Assembly: GCF_003610895.1 (NCBI RefSeq)
Contig: NZ_MCAS01000014.1
Span: forward strand, 82,332 to 146,331
Direction: 5' to 3'
From: Paraburkholderia fungorum
Lineage (GTDB): Bacteria; Pseudomonadota; Gammaproteobacteria; Burkholderiales; Burkholderiaceae
DNA length: 64,000 bases
Part shown: piece after piece, positions 43,798 through 52,012 of the stretch
How the letters are laid out: each line of letters starts with the position of its first letter
How positions within the stretch are numbered: the stretch's first letter is position 1
Made by a program: the position numbers and the translations under genes
The notes under the pieces: generated by a model
Told to the model about the DNA's origin: nothing
Databases searched by the model: none
What the model saw: the letters and a program-made list of their open reading frames with translations, nothing else

Positions 43798-45183
43798 GTG
43801 AGCAATCAGGATATCCAGGCGGCCACTCTCGGCCTCGCCCCCACTACGCCGCACACGGCGGCAGCAACCGCGCGCGGCCCCGTTTCTCTTGACGACGTTC
43901 CGCTGAACTCGTTCCACGTCAAGATCGCCGGACTCACTTTCGGTGCCCACTTTACCGAAGGGTTCGCACTTGGCACGATCGGCTATGCGCTTGCGTCGCT
44001 GAATCGCCAGATGCCGCTCGACGCGTTCTGGATGGGCATGATCGGCAGCTCTGCGTTGATGGGCATCTTTGTCGGCAGCCTCGTGTTTGGCTGGCTGTCG
44101 GACCGGCTGGGACGGCAGAGGATCTTTCTACTGAGCTTCCTCATCATCACCGCGGCGGCGTTTGCGCAGTTCTACGTGCGATCGCCGCTCGAGTTGTGTT
44201 TGCTGCGTGTGCTGATCGGCTTCGGCATGGGCGGCGACTTTGCCGTTGGACACGCGATCCTTGCTGAATTCTCGCCGCGCAAGCATCGCGGCACCTTGCT
44301 TGGCTCGTTCAGCGTGGTGTGGACCGTCGGCTACGTGGTGGCGAATGTGCTCGGCATGTACTATGCCGACGCCTCGCCAGATGCGTGGCGTTGGCTGCTT
44401 GCGTCGGCGGGCGTTCCAGCGTTGATCGTGCTGATCTTGCGCATGGGCACGCCGGAGTCACCGCGTTGGCTGTATGGCAAGGGACGCATTGCCGAAGCCA
44501 AAGCAATCGTGCTCAAGCACTTCGGTCCAAACGTAACACTCGATGCAGGCGATGACGGTCACTCGCACGCGCATGGTGGCTTCATGCGCCTGTTCAAGCC
44601 GGACCTGATCCGCAGAACGATCTTTAATTGCGCTTTTTTTGTGTGCCTGGTGATTCCGTACTTCGCGATCTATACGTTTCTGCCGACCATTCTTAAAGCC
44701 ATTCACCTGAACGACGGTTCGGGCGCGGATTTCCTGCTGAACGGTTTCCTGGTGCTGGGCGCGCTGATCGGCATCTGGCTGACGATCAAGCTATCGCGCC
44801 GCGTGTTTCTGATCGGCTCGTTTGCGGTGACGTGCCTGTCGCTGATCGCATTGAGTGTGCTGCCGGAATCCGCAACGCTCGCGATGATCGTCGCGTTCGC
44901 CATTTTCACGCTGACGATGTCCGCTTTTTCGAATCTGGTCGGTGTGTTCCCGCCGGAGTGCTTTCCAACCGAAGTGCGCGCCTGCGGCGTTGGACTTGCA
45001 ATTGCGTGCAGCCGCCTCGGTTCGGCGGTCGGCACTTTCCTGCTGCCGCTTGGCATCGTCCATCTGGGTTTCCACGCGACCATGATGGTGCTCGCAGCTG
45101 TTCTGCTGATCGGCATGGTGGTGTCGATCGCCTGGGCGCCTGAGACGAAGCACCTGACGCTGAACGAAGCCAGCGGCGCGTAG
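43798..45183 (+). CDS. MFS transporter (sugar / aromatic acid symporter-like)
   Basis: A 461-residue inner-membrane carrier with about 12 transmembrane segments. It shows DRLGRQRIFLLSF after TM2 and GFGMGGDFAVGHAILAE in TM4, which resembles proton-coupled sugar, hydroxy acid and aromatic acid carriers. The GTG start at 43798 is preceded by GAAGGAGACA. It is the last gene of the Fae-like cluster, followed by a perfect 17-bp terminator, and probably imports the compound that the enzymes process. The His-rich central loop (GHSHAHGG) is unusual. Confidence 0.87.
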   Translation: MSNQDIQAATLGLAPTTPHTAAATARGPVSLDDVPLNSFHVKIAGLTFGAHFTEGFALGTIGYALASLNRQMPLDAFWMGMIGSSALMGIFVGSLVFGWLSDRLGRQRIFLLSFLIITAAAFAQFYVRSPLELCLLRVLIGFGMGGDFAVGHAILAEFSPRKHRGTLLGSFSVVWTVGYVVANVLGMYYADASPDAWRWLLASAGVPALIVLILRMGTPESPRWLYGKGRIAEAKAIVLKHFGPNVTLDAGDDGHSHAHGGFMRLFKPDLIRRTIFNCAFFVCLVIPYFAIYTFLPTILKAIHLNDGSGADFLLNGFLVLGALIGIWLTIKLSRRVFLIGSFAVTCLSLIALSVLPESATLAMIVAFAIFTLTMSAFSNLVGVFPPECFPTEVRACGVGLAIACSRLGSAVGTFLLPLGIVHLGFHATMMVLAAVLLIGMVVSIAWAPETKHLTLNEASGA

Positions 45184-45201
45184 CCCGCCTGAACGCTTTA
45201 A

Positions 45202-45241
45202 GAAAACCCGCCGCATCGGCAACGATGCGGCGGGTTTTCTA
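45202..45241 (+). terminator. Intrinsic terminator of the Fae-like operon
   Basis: A perfect 17-bp stem (45202-45218 with 45223-45239, loop GCAA) contains GCCGCATCG paired to CGATGCGGC and ends in TTTTCT. It is 18 nt past the MFS stop and could work in both directions. Confidence 0.88.
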
Positions 45242-45287
45242 TTTGTGGCGCCGAATCCTGGTTGAGCCGTCTTTTCTTCTGAATCTT

Positions 45288-45386
45288 TAGGAAACGTCCT
45301 AACGACTTGCTTCGCGCGAGCGTGCAGCCGTCGGACGAAATCGCGTTTCGTGTAGGGCGATTCCTATCTAAATCGGAATTCTCCTA
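45288..45386. promoter_or_regulatory. Three 14-bp inverted-heptad boxes upstream of the fimbrial operon
   Basis: TAGGAAACGTCCTA (45288-45301), TAGGGCGATTCCTA (45353-45366) and TCGGAATTCTCCTA (45373-45386) share the pattern T(A/C)GG(A/G)-N4-TCCTA. The last two start exactly 20 bp apart. They lie 180-280 bp upstream of the fimbrial subunit gene. The inverted heptads resemble BvgA-type NarL/FixJ response regulator sites. The same pair recurs upstream of the detached adhesin gene. The binding protein is inferred. Confidence 0.6.
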
Positions 45387-45569
45387 AGTACTTGCGAATC
45401 TCGAAAACTTAATATGAATTTGCGCCTGAACGAGAGGCCAATAGTTCGAAGCAAGACCGCCATTTTCCCGGCAAAGAACATTGGAGCGCCCAGGGGCAAA
45501 TGGCGAATTTCACCCAATATCGATTCGCTGTTGATTCAATAATTTTCTTAACTTACTGGAGCAGCAAAC

Positions 45570-46136
45570 ATGAAATCAATCCTCCCCGCAATTGTGATCG
45601 CAACCGGCGGTCTGTTGGGTCTCGCATCGCTCGGCGCCCAGGCGGCGGACGGCACGATCACCATCACTGGCACGTTGTCGAACACCACTTGCTCGATCAA
45701 CGGCAAGACATCGGGTACCGCTGCCGACGTGGCAGTCACGCTGCCAACGGTTTCGGCTGGCGCGCTCTCGGCAGCAGGTACGGTGGGTGGTACGTCGGGC
45801 CCGACCGATATCACGATGGCACTGACCGGCTGCACAGGTGGTGCGACCAAGGCCATCGCCACCTTCGAAAACGGCTCGACCGTCGACCAGAGCAACGGCT
45901 ATTTGACGAACCAGGCTAGCACGACCCCCGCCACGAACGTTGAAGTCCGTCTGCTGAATGCATCGATGCAACCGATCAACATCGTGACCGGTTTGAACAA
46001 CGATATCGCTAGCAACGGCGCGACGATCACCACGGGCAGCGCGAACCTGAAGTATTTCGCGCAGTACTACGCAACGGGCAAGGCTACGCCCGGCAACGTG
46101 AGCACGAACGTTCAATACACGATGCAGTATCAGTAA
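45570..46136 (+). CDS. Major fimbrial subunit (type 1 pilin)
   Basis: A 188-residue exported pilin. The signal peptide ends near GAQAADG. The mature domain has the two pilin cysteines (TTCSIN and TGCTGG) and the C-terminal beta-strand ending in YTMQYQ, used in donor-strand exchange with chaperone and neighbour. The ATG at 45570 is preceded by GGAGCA. It is the first gene of a chaperone-usher operon and is followed by a terminator-like hairpin, which would make it the most abundant product. Control by the 45288-45386 boxes is inferred. Confidence 0.92.
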   Translation: MKSILPAIVIATGGLLGLASLGAQAADGTITITGTLSNTTCSINGKTSGTAADVAVTLPTVSAGALSAAGTVGGTSGPTDITMALTGCTGGATKAIATFENGSTVDQSNGYLTNQASTTPATNVEVRLLNASMQPINIVTGLNNDIASNGATITTGSANLKYFAQYYATGKATPGNVSTNVQYTMQYQ

Positions 46137-46149
46137 GCGTTTGGCTGAG

Positions 46150-46175
46150 GCGTTCGCTCAGGCGAACGCTTTTTT
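46150..46175 (+). terminator. Internal terminator between pilin and chaperone genes
   Basis: A perfect 8-bp stem (GCGTTCGC with GCGAACGC, loop TCAG) runs into six T residues. A competing longer pairing uses 46136-46149 with 46157-46170 (12 of 14 positions match). Partial read-through would set the excess of pilin over chaperone and usher. Confidence 0.75.
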
Positions 46176-46212
46176 ATGGCCTTATTTCAAGATTATTTTT
46201 AGAGGTGATGTG

Positions 46213-46956
46213 ATGAAGTTGCTCGGAAAAATGACGATAGGAATCGGTTTTGCTTGTGCGCTGCTTGCGGGCAGCGCACAAGCAAGCGTGACGATCGGTG
46301 GTACGCGAGTGGTGTATCCGCTCGAGCAGCGCGAAGTCACGGTCAAGCTCGATAACGACAGCCACAACCCGTCGCTCGTGCAGGTATGGATGGACGATGG
46401 CAACCCGGATGCAAAACCCGGCGAAGTCAAGGTGCCGTTTGTGATTACGCCGCCCATCTTCCGCATGGATCCGGCGAAAGCGCAAACCCTGCGTGTGATG
46501 TATAGCGGCGAAGCGCTGCCGCAGGATCGCGAATCGGTCTACTGGCTCAACGTGCTGGATATTCCGCCGAAGGCGAGCGGTGCGACCGGCGTCAACTCGC
46601 TGCAAATGGCCTACCGCACGCGCATCAAGGTGTTCGTGCGTCCGGCGAAACTGCCTGGCAAGCCTGAGGAAGCGCCTGCGCAGTTGAGTTGGAAGATTGC
46701 CGCGTCGCCGGATGGCAAGGGTCAGGCGGTGAGCGTGTCGAATCCGACGCCGTACTACGTGTCGTTTAGCGAAGTCGATGTCGAAAGCGGTGGGCATACC
46801 TTCAAGAATGAACAGGGCGGCATGGTGGCGCCGCGCGCGTCGGTGGTCTTGCCCGTCGCAAAGATGAATGCAGTACCGGCAGGTGCGAAGGTTCACTACA
46901 CCGCAATCAGCGATTACGGTGGCGCCATCAATGGCGACGCGACGCTCGGTCAATAG
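46213..46956 (+). CDS. Periplasmic fimbrial chaperone (PapD-like)
   Basis: A 247-residue protein with a signal peptide ending at GSAQAS and two Ig-like domains. The family signature appears as YWLNVLDIPPK near residue 115, and the subunit-anchoring basic residues are in the RV-rich N-terminal strand and the later RTRIKVFVRP. It caps pilin subunits in the periplasm and delivers them to the usher. The ATG at 46213 follows GAGGTGATG. It is cotranscribed with the pilin beyond an internal terminator and with the usher 132 nt downstream. Confidence 0.92.
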   Translation: MKLLGKMTIGIGFACALLAGSAQASVTIGGTRVVYPLEQREVTVKLDNDSHNPSLVQVWMDDGNPDAKPGEVKVPFVITPPIFRMDPAKAQTLRVMYSGEALPQDRESVYWLNVLDIPPKASGATGVNSLQMAYRTRIKVFVRPAKLPGKPEEAPAQLSWKIAASPDGKGQAVSVSNPTPYYVSFSEVDVESGGHTFKNEQGGMVAPRASVVLPVAKMNAVPAGAKVHYTAISDYGGAINGDATLGQ

Positions 46957-47088
46957 ACCGCGGTAGCTTGCCGGGCGGGCGGCCGCCTTCCACCCATCGT
47001 CAAATCCTTCTCGACCACGGCGTGCGTTGCACAGGCAACGCATGGGGACGACTCACGCCTGTCGCGAACATTGGAATTGAGTTAGATC

Positions 47089-49821
47089 ATGAAGCTCTCA
47101 CCTCGTCATCAGTCGCATGTTCGCACCAGTGAATTCTCTGGTCCGTTCGGCCTGAGCCCCGTTGCCGCAGTGGTCATGTCGGCATTCGCGGTGCTGGGCG
47201 GCGTTCAGTCGGCGAGCGTGAATGCAGCAGAAGCGAGTGACGCCGGTGCAACTGTCCAGTTCGACACGACGTTTCTGCGTACGGACCCGAAGCAAACCGT
47301 GGACGTTTCGCGTTTTGCGCGCGGCAATATGGTGCAGCCGGGTGTGTACTCCGTCGACCTCTGGGTCAACGATGTTCGTGTGGCGCGCCAGGATGTGCGC
47401 TTCGTGGCGACTCGCGACGGACAAAGCGCGCGCGCGTGCTTTAGTCATCAGATGCTCGAAACGCTTGGTGTCGATTTCGCCAAGGTTGCAGCGACCACCG
47501 GTGCAAAGCTGCCGGCGCTTGCGTCTACTGAGGCAACTGAAGCTGCTGAAGCTGCCGAAGCCGCAGCCAGAGACACGCATGCCGCCGCTGGCGCAAACGC
47601 TGATGCGACCGCCAGCAAGCAGTCTGCCGAGGCCGCCAACGCCGACGAATGTCTCGACCTTGCCGCAACGGTGCCGGACGCAGCCGTCGACTTCGATTTC
47701 TCAGAACAGAAGCTTACGCTGAGCGTGCCGCAGAAATATATGCGCAACGCCGCACGAGGCTATGTGCCGCCGGACATGTGGCAAAACGGTGTGAACGCAG
47801 GCTTCGTGAGCTACAACGCGAATACCTATCACACCGCGGGTTCAGGCACGCAGTCGACGCAAAGTTATTTGGGCCTGAACGCCGGCGTGAACATCGGCGC
47901 GTGGCATTTCCGTCATCAGTCGTCGGTGTCGCAACAGACCGGCCAGGGCACGCATTTCGACAACATCGCGACCTATGTGCAGCACGACGTTGCAGCGTTG
48001 AAGTCGCAAGTGACGGTGGGCGATGGCTACACGACAGGTGACGTATTTGACAGCGTGCAATTCCGCGGCGCGCAGATCGCCACTGACGACCGCATGCTGC
48101 CGGAATCGCTGCGTGGCTACGCTCCCGTGGTGCGTGGTACGGCGGAATCGAATGCACGTGTGACGATCCGTCAGAACAACCAGGTGATTTACGAAACCAG
48201 CGTGTCGCCTGGTCCGTTCGAAATCAACGACCTTTACGCAACCGGCTACGGCGGCAACCTCGATGTAACGGTGACCGAAGCAGACGGCCGTACGAAGACC
48301 TTTACGGTTCCTTTCGCCTCGGTTGCGCAATCACTTCGGCCGGGCACCACGCGGTTCTCGGTAACGGCCGGGCAATTGCGTAACGATACGCTCGAAACGA
48401 AGCCGACCTTCGCGCAGTTCACCTTGCAACGCGGGCTCACGAACATGGTGACGGCCTATGGCGGCGGCGTGGCTGCGAACGGCTACGTGGCGGCGGATGT
48501 GGGCGCGGCACTCAACACGAAGTTCGGCGCGTTCTCGGCTGACGTGACCGCCGCACAGACGCAAGTCCCGAACCAGAGCACGATGCGCGGCAGCAGCTTG
48601 CGCATTGGCTACAGCAAGTTCATCGACCCGACGGGCACCAACATTTCGGTTGCGGCCTACCGCTATTCGACCGCCGGTTTCATGAATCTGACTGATGCAG
48701 CTTCGGTGCGCGATCTCGCGATGCACGGCGGCGATACGAACACGGTTTATCGCCAGCGCAACCGCTTCCAGCTGTCGGTCAACCAGAATTTCAAGGATCA
48801 CGGGACCGTGTTCCTGAGCGCATCGGCGCAGCAGTACTGGAATCACGACGGCAGCGATATGTTCTATCAGGCCGGCTATACCAACAGTTTCAAATACGGC
48901 ACGTACAGCATCACCGCAGGACGTACTCGAAACGCTAACGGATCGATGTCCAACCAGGTCATGCTCAGCACGACGCTGCCGCTTGGCCACAGCCAGCATG
49001 CGCCGTTGATGTCGACGAACCTGTCCAGCTCGGGTGGCAGCACCAACCTTCAAGCCAACGTGAGCGGCTCGCTCGGCGATGCCAACCAGTACTCGTACAA
49101 CGCGTACGGCACGTATGGCAGCGCGAGTGGCGGCAGCTCCGCCAACACGGGCGTGAGCGGCGCATGGCGCGCGCCGTATGCGCAGATGACCGCGTCGGCA
49201 AGCGCGGGCTCGGGTTCGAGCCAGGTGTCGGCCGGTATCAGCGGCACGGTCGTCGCGCATCCGGGCGGCGTGACCTTCTCGCAGACGGTTGGCGATACGT
49301 TCGGCATTGTCGAAGCACCGGGTGCAGCGGGCGCAAGCGTGAGCAGCGCGCCGGGCGTCAAGCTCAATAGCCGCGGCTTTGCGGTGGTGCCTTACCTGAC
49401 GCCTTACGGCATGAATGTCGTGGACATCGACCCGAAGGGAACGTCGACCGACGTCGAATTCGAATCGACTTCAGAGCAGGCCGTGCCGCGTCTCGGCTCG
49501 GTGGTGATGATCAAGTACAAGACGGTGAGCGGGCGTGCGGCGCTGATTCGTGCTCCGCAGCTTGGTGATAAGGCGCTGCCGTTTGGTGCGGACGTGGTTG
49601 ACGGCAATGGACACAACGTGGGCGTTGTTGCGCAGGACAGCCGGATTTTTGCGCGTGGTCTGGAAGACAAAGGCTCGTTGTTTGTGAAGTGGGGTTCGGC
49701 GGCTTCCGAAGAGTGCCGGATTGATTACGTGTTGCCGAAATCGACGGGTAAGGCGGGGGCGGCTTATTTGTCGGTTGAGGGGCACTGCGTGGGTGGGGCT
49801 GAGCCGGTTCAGGTCCGCTGA
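47089..49821 (+). CDS. Outer-membrane fimbrial usher
   Basis: A 910-residue FimD/PapC-type usher. After the signal peptide comes the N-terminal chaperone-binding domain (FDTTFLRTDPKQTVDVSRFARGN), then the 24-strand pore with its plug and two C-terminal domains ending in a Cys pair (ECRIDYVL, EGHCV). Residues about 140-185 form an Ala/Glu-rich insertion (TEAAEAAEAAARDTHAA) not usual for the family, between the N-terminal domain and the barrel. The ATG at 47089 lacks a good ribosome site. It forms the secretion pore for this fimbria; the adhesin expected next is only a remnant here. Confidence 0.92.
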   Translation: MKLSPRHQSHVRTSEFSGPFGLSPVAAVVMSAFAVLGGVQSASVNAAEASDAGATVQFDTTFLRTDPKQTVDVSRFARGNMVQPGVYSVDLWVNDVRVARQDVRFVATRDGQSARACFSHQMLETLGVDFAKVAATTGAKLPALASTEATEAAEAAEAAARDTHAAAGANADATASKQSAEAANADECLDLAATVPDAAVDFDFSEQKLTLSVPQKYMRNAARGYVPPDMWQNGVNAGFVSYNANTYHTAGSGTQSTQSYLGLNAGVNIGAWHFRHQSSVSQQTGQGTHFDNIATYVQHDVAALKSQVTVGDGYTTGDVFDSVQFRGAQIATDDRMLPESLRGYAPVVRGTAESNARVTIRQNNQVIYETSVSPGPFEINDLYATGYGGNLDVTVTEADGRTKTFTVPFASVAQSLRPGTTRFSVTAGQLRNDTLETKPTFAQFTLQRGLTNMVTAYGGGVAANGYVAADVGAALNTKFGAFSADVTAAQTQVPNQSTMRGSSLRIGYSKFIDPTGTNISVAAYRYSTAGFMNLTDAASVRDLAMHGGDTNTVYRQRNRFQLSVNQNFKDHGTVFLSASAQQYWNHDGSDMFYQAGYTNSFKYGTYSITAGRTRNANGSMSNQVMLSTTLPLGHSQHAPLMSTNLSSSGGSTNLQANVSGSLGDANQYSYNAYGTYGSASGGSSANTGVSGAWRAPYAQMTASASAGSGSSQVSAGISGTVVAHPGGVTFSQTVGDTFGIVEAPGAAGASVSSAPGVKLNSRGFAVVPYLTPYGMNVVDIDPKGTSTDVEFESTSEQAVPRLGSVVMIKYKTVSGRAALIRAPQLGDKALPFGADVVDGNGHNVGVVAQDSRIFARGLEDKGSLFVKWGSAASEECRIDYVLPKSTGKAGAAYLSVEGHCVGGAEPVQVR

Positions 49822-49831
49822 CAGCTCAAAC

Positions 49832-49903
49832 GTGCGGACTTCCGGCATCTTGTCCAGTGGGACCGTGAAAGGTTTGGTCACTTTCACTATGTCATATCAG
49901 TAG
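49832..49903 (+). pseudogene. 3' remnant of a fimbrial adhesin gene
   Basis: Eleven bases after the usher stop, one frame encodes about 23 residues ending in SSGTVKGLVTFTMSYQ and a stop. The intact adhesin at 52013-53080 ends in TPGTVKGAATFTMSYQ. The last 24 bases of the two genes differ at one position. No start, signal or lectin domain precedes the fragment, so this is the tail of a deleted adhesin or subunit gene, left in the place where an adhesin gene is normally found. Confidence 0.75.
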
Positions 49904-50220
49904 CTCACGGGAGGCGTCGGCGCGTCATCTTCGGCACTTGGGCGCGTCCTGCACCAATGCCGCATCCGCCCCCCAAAACCCCATTTCCCGCCCCGCGTCC
50001 CCATGACGTGTATCATTCGTTCCCTGCGCTGTTCTGCGCTGGCGATTCCCGTATTGTCGAACGTTCGTTCGTGACCTGGTTCCGACGCGGTCGAGTTGCC
50101 ATTGTGACAAGGCCCCAAGCCCGACTCCCGCAGCTCGACGCCGCCGCGCAACGCGTGGCAGACCGGCAGCCACAAGCAGCCGAACACCGCCCGAACCCCT
50201 ATCAGTGACCGCCAGACCCG
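49904..50220. other. 317-bp gap upstream of prfC
   Basis: No gene is supported. It probably holds the prfC promoter. Because it starts at the adhesin remnant, it also contains one edge of the rearrangement inferred there. No inverted repeat or insertion sequence is visible. Confidence 0.45.
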
Positions 50221-51822
50221 ATGTCAGTCTCCGAACTCAAACGCCGCCGCACGTTCGCGGTCATTTCCCACCCGGACGCGGGCAAGACCACGCTTACTGA
50301 AAAGCTGTTGCTGTTCTCGGGCGCGATCCAGATCGCCGGCACCGTGAAGGGGCGCAAGAGCAATCGCTATGCGACGTCCGACTGGATGGAGATCGAAAAG
50401 CAGCGCGGCATTTCCGTCGCCAGCTCGGTCATGCAGTTCGAGTACGGCGATGCTGTCATCAATCTGCTCGACACCCCGGGCCACGAAGACTTCTCCGAAG
50501 ATACCTACCGTGTGCTGACCGCGGTCGATGCCGCCGTGATGGTGATCGACGGCGCGAACGGCGTTGAAGCACAGACGCTGAAGCTGCTCGAAGTCTGCCG
50601 CAGCCGCAAGACGCCGATCGTCACCTTCATCAACAAGCTCGACCGCGAAGTGCGCGAGCCGCTCGAACTGCTCGACGAGATCGAACAGCATCTGGGCGTT
50701 GCCGCCGTGCCGTTCACGTGGCCGATCGGTATGGGCAAGGACTTCCAGGGCGTCTACGACATTCAGCGGGATCAGGTGCGCCTGTTCCGCGCCGGACAGG
50801 ATAAGGCGGGCGGCGCAGTCGAAACGCTGCAGGCGCTCGGCGACGAAGAAGGCGAACGCCGCTTCGGCCATGCTTGGGTGAAGGCGAAAGAAGAGATCGA
50901 CCTCATCACCGGGGCGTCGCCCGATTTCGATCGCGAGCAATTCCTGGCGGGTCAGCAGTCGCCGGTGCTGTTCGGTTCGGCGATCAACAACTTCGGCGTG
51001 AAGGAAATTCTCGACGCGCTGGTCGATCTGGCGCCGCCGCCGTCGATGCGGATGACCGTGCAACGTCCGGTCATGCCGGACGAGCCGAAGTTCACCGGCG
51101 TTGTGTTCAAGGTGCAGGCGAACATGGACTTGGCGCACCGCGACCGTGTGGCGTTCATTCGCGTGTGTTCGGGGCATTTCGAGCGCGGCATGGCGGTAAA
51201 GGTGACGCGCACGAACAAGACCTTCCGTGCGAATAACGTGGTGACGTTCCTGTCGCAGCGTCGTGAGACGGTGAGCGAGGCGTATCCGGGCGACATCATC
51301 GGTATTCCGAATCACGGCACATTGAGCCTTGGCGATACGCTGACCGAAGGCGAGCAATTGCAGTTCGTCGGCTTGCCGTTCTTCGCGCCGGAAATTTTCC
51401 AGACGGTCGAAGTGGTCGATCCGATGCGCGCGAAGCAACTCGGCGAAGCGCTCAAGCAACTCGGCGAGGAAGGCGCGATTCAGGTGTTCCGTCCGGAAGT
51501 GGGTGGTTTGATGATTCTGGGCGCAGTCGGCCAGCTGCAGTTCGAAGTGGTGTCGCATCGCTTGTCGACGGAATACAAGGTCGACGTGCGGATGGCGCCG
51601 GCGCGCTATCGGATGTCGCGCTGGGTAACCTGCGACGATGCAGCCGAATTGCGCCGTTTCACCGATTCATACGCAGCGCGGATTGCGCTCGATGCGTCGG
51701 ATGCGCCGACGTATCTGGCCTCGCATGTGTCGGAAATCGAAGTCGCGCAGAAGGCGTGGCCGAAGATCGTCTTTAATGAGTTGCGCGAGCATTCGGGCGC
51801 GCCGTTCAAGAAGGCGATGTAA
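50221..51822 (+). CDS. prfC: Peptide chain release factor 3
   Basis: A 533-residue translational GTPase. The G1 motif is HPDAGKTTLTE near residue 18, followed by G3 DTPGHEDFSEDTYR and G4 NKLDR. The length and the C-terminal domains match bacterial RF3, which releases RF1 or RF2 from the ribosome after termination using GTP. It is a housekeeping gene lying inside the split fimbrial locus. The ATG at 50221 has a weak ribosome site. A perfect 15-bp terminator follows at 51879-51912. Confidence 0.97.
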   Translation: MSVSELKRRRTFAVISHPDAGKTTLTEKLLLFSGAIQIAGTVKGRKSNRYATSDWMEIEKQRGISVASSVMQFEYGDAVINLLDTPGHEDFSEDTYRVLTAVDAAVMVIDGANGVEAQTLKLLEVCRSRKTPIVTFINKLDREVREPLELLDEIEQHLGVAAVPFTWPIGMGKDFQGVYDIQRDQVRLFRAGQDKAGGAVETLQALGDEEGERRFGHAWVKAKEEIDLITGASPDFDREQFLAGQQSPVLFGSAINNFGVKEILDALVDLAPPPSMRMTVQRPVMPDEPKFTGVVFKVQANMDLAHRDRVAFIRVCSGHFERGMAVKVTRTNKTFRANNVVTFLSQRRETVSEAYPGDIIGIPNHGTLSLGDTLTEGEQLQFVGLPFFAPEIFQTVEVVDPMRAKQLGEALKQLGEEGAIQVFRPEVGGLMILGAVGQLQFEVVSHRLSTEYKVDVRMAPARYRMSRWVTCDDAAELRRFTDSYAARIALDASDAPTYLASHVSEIEVAQKAWPKIVFNELREHSGAPFKKAM

Positions 51823-51878
51823 GCCGCCATATTCGGTCGTGATGCGATCCGGCCGACATTTCGATGTAACCCAATCAG

Positions 51879-51912
51879 GCAAAAGGCCCTGTGGAAACAC
51901 AGGGCCTTTTGC
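51879..51912. terminator. Bidirectional terminator after prfC
   Basis: A perfect 15-bp stem (GCAAAAGGCCCTGTG with CACAGGGCCTTTTGC, loop GAAA). The A and T tracts inside the stem suit termination of prfC and of the adhesin gene on the other strand, 100 nt away. Confidence 0.88.
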
Positions 51913-52012
51913 TTGGGCGGTTCACGTGGTTCACGTGGTTATCGTTCTGATCGGGATGGGGTGTGCGGCGTGCTTGTGTTGGGCGGCAGAAATTCACCGC
52001 CGCCGGAAGGGA

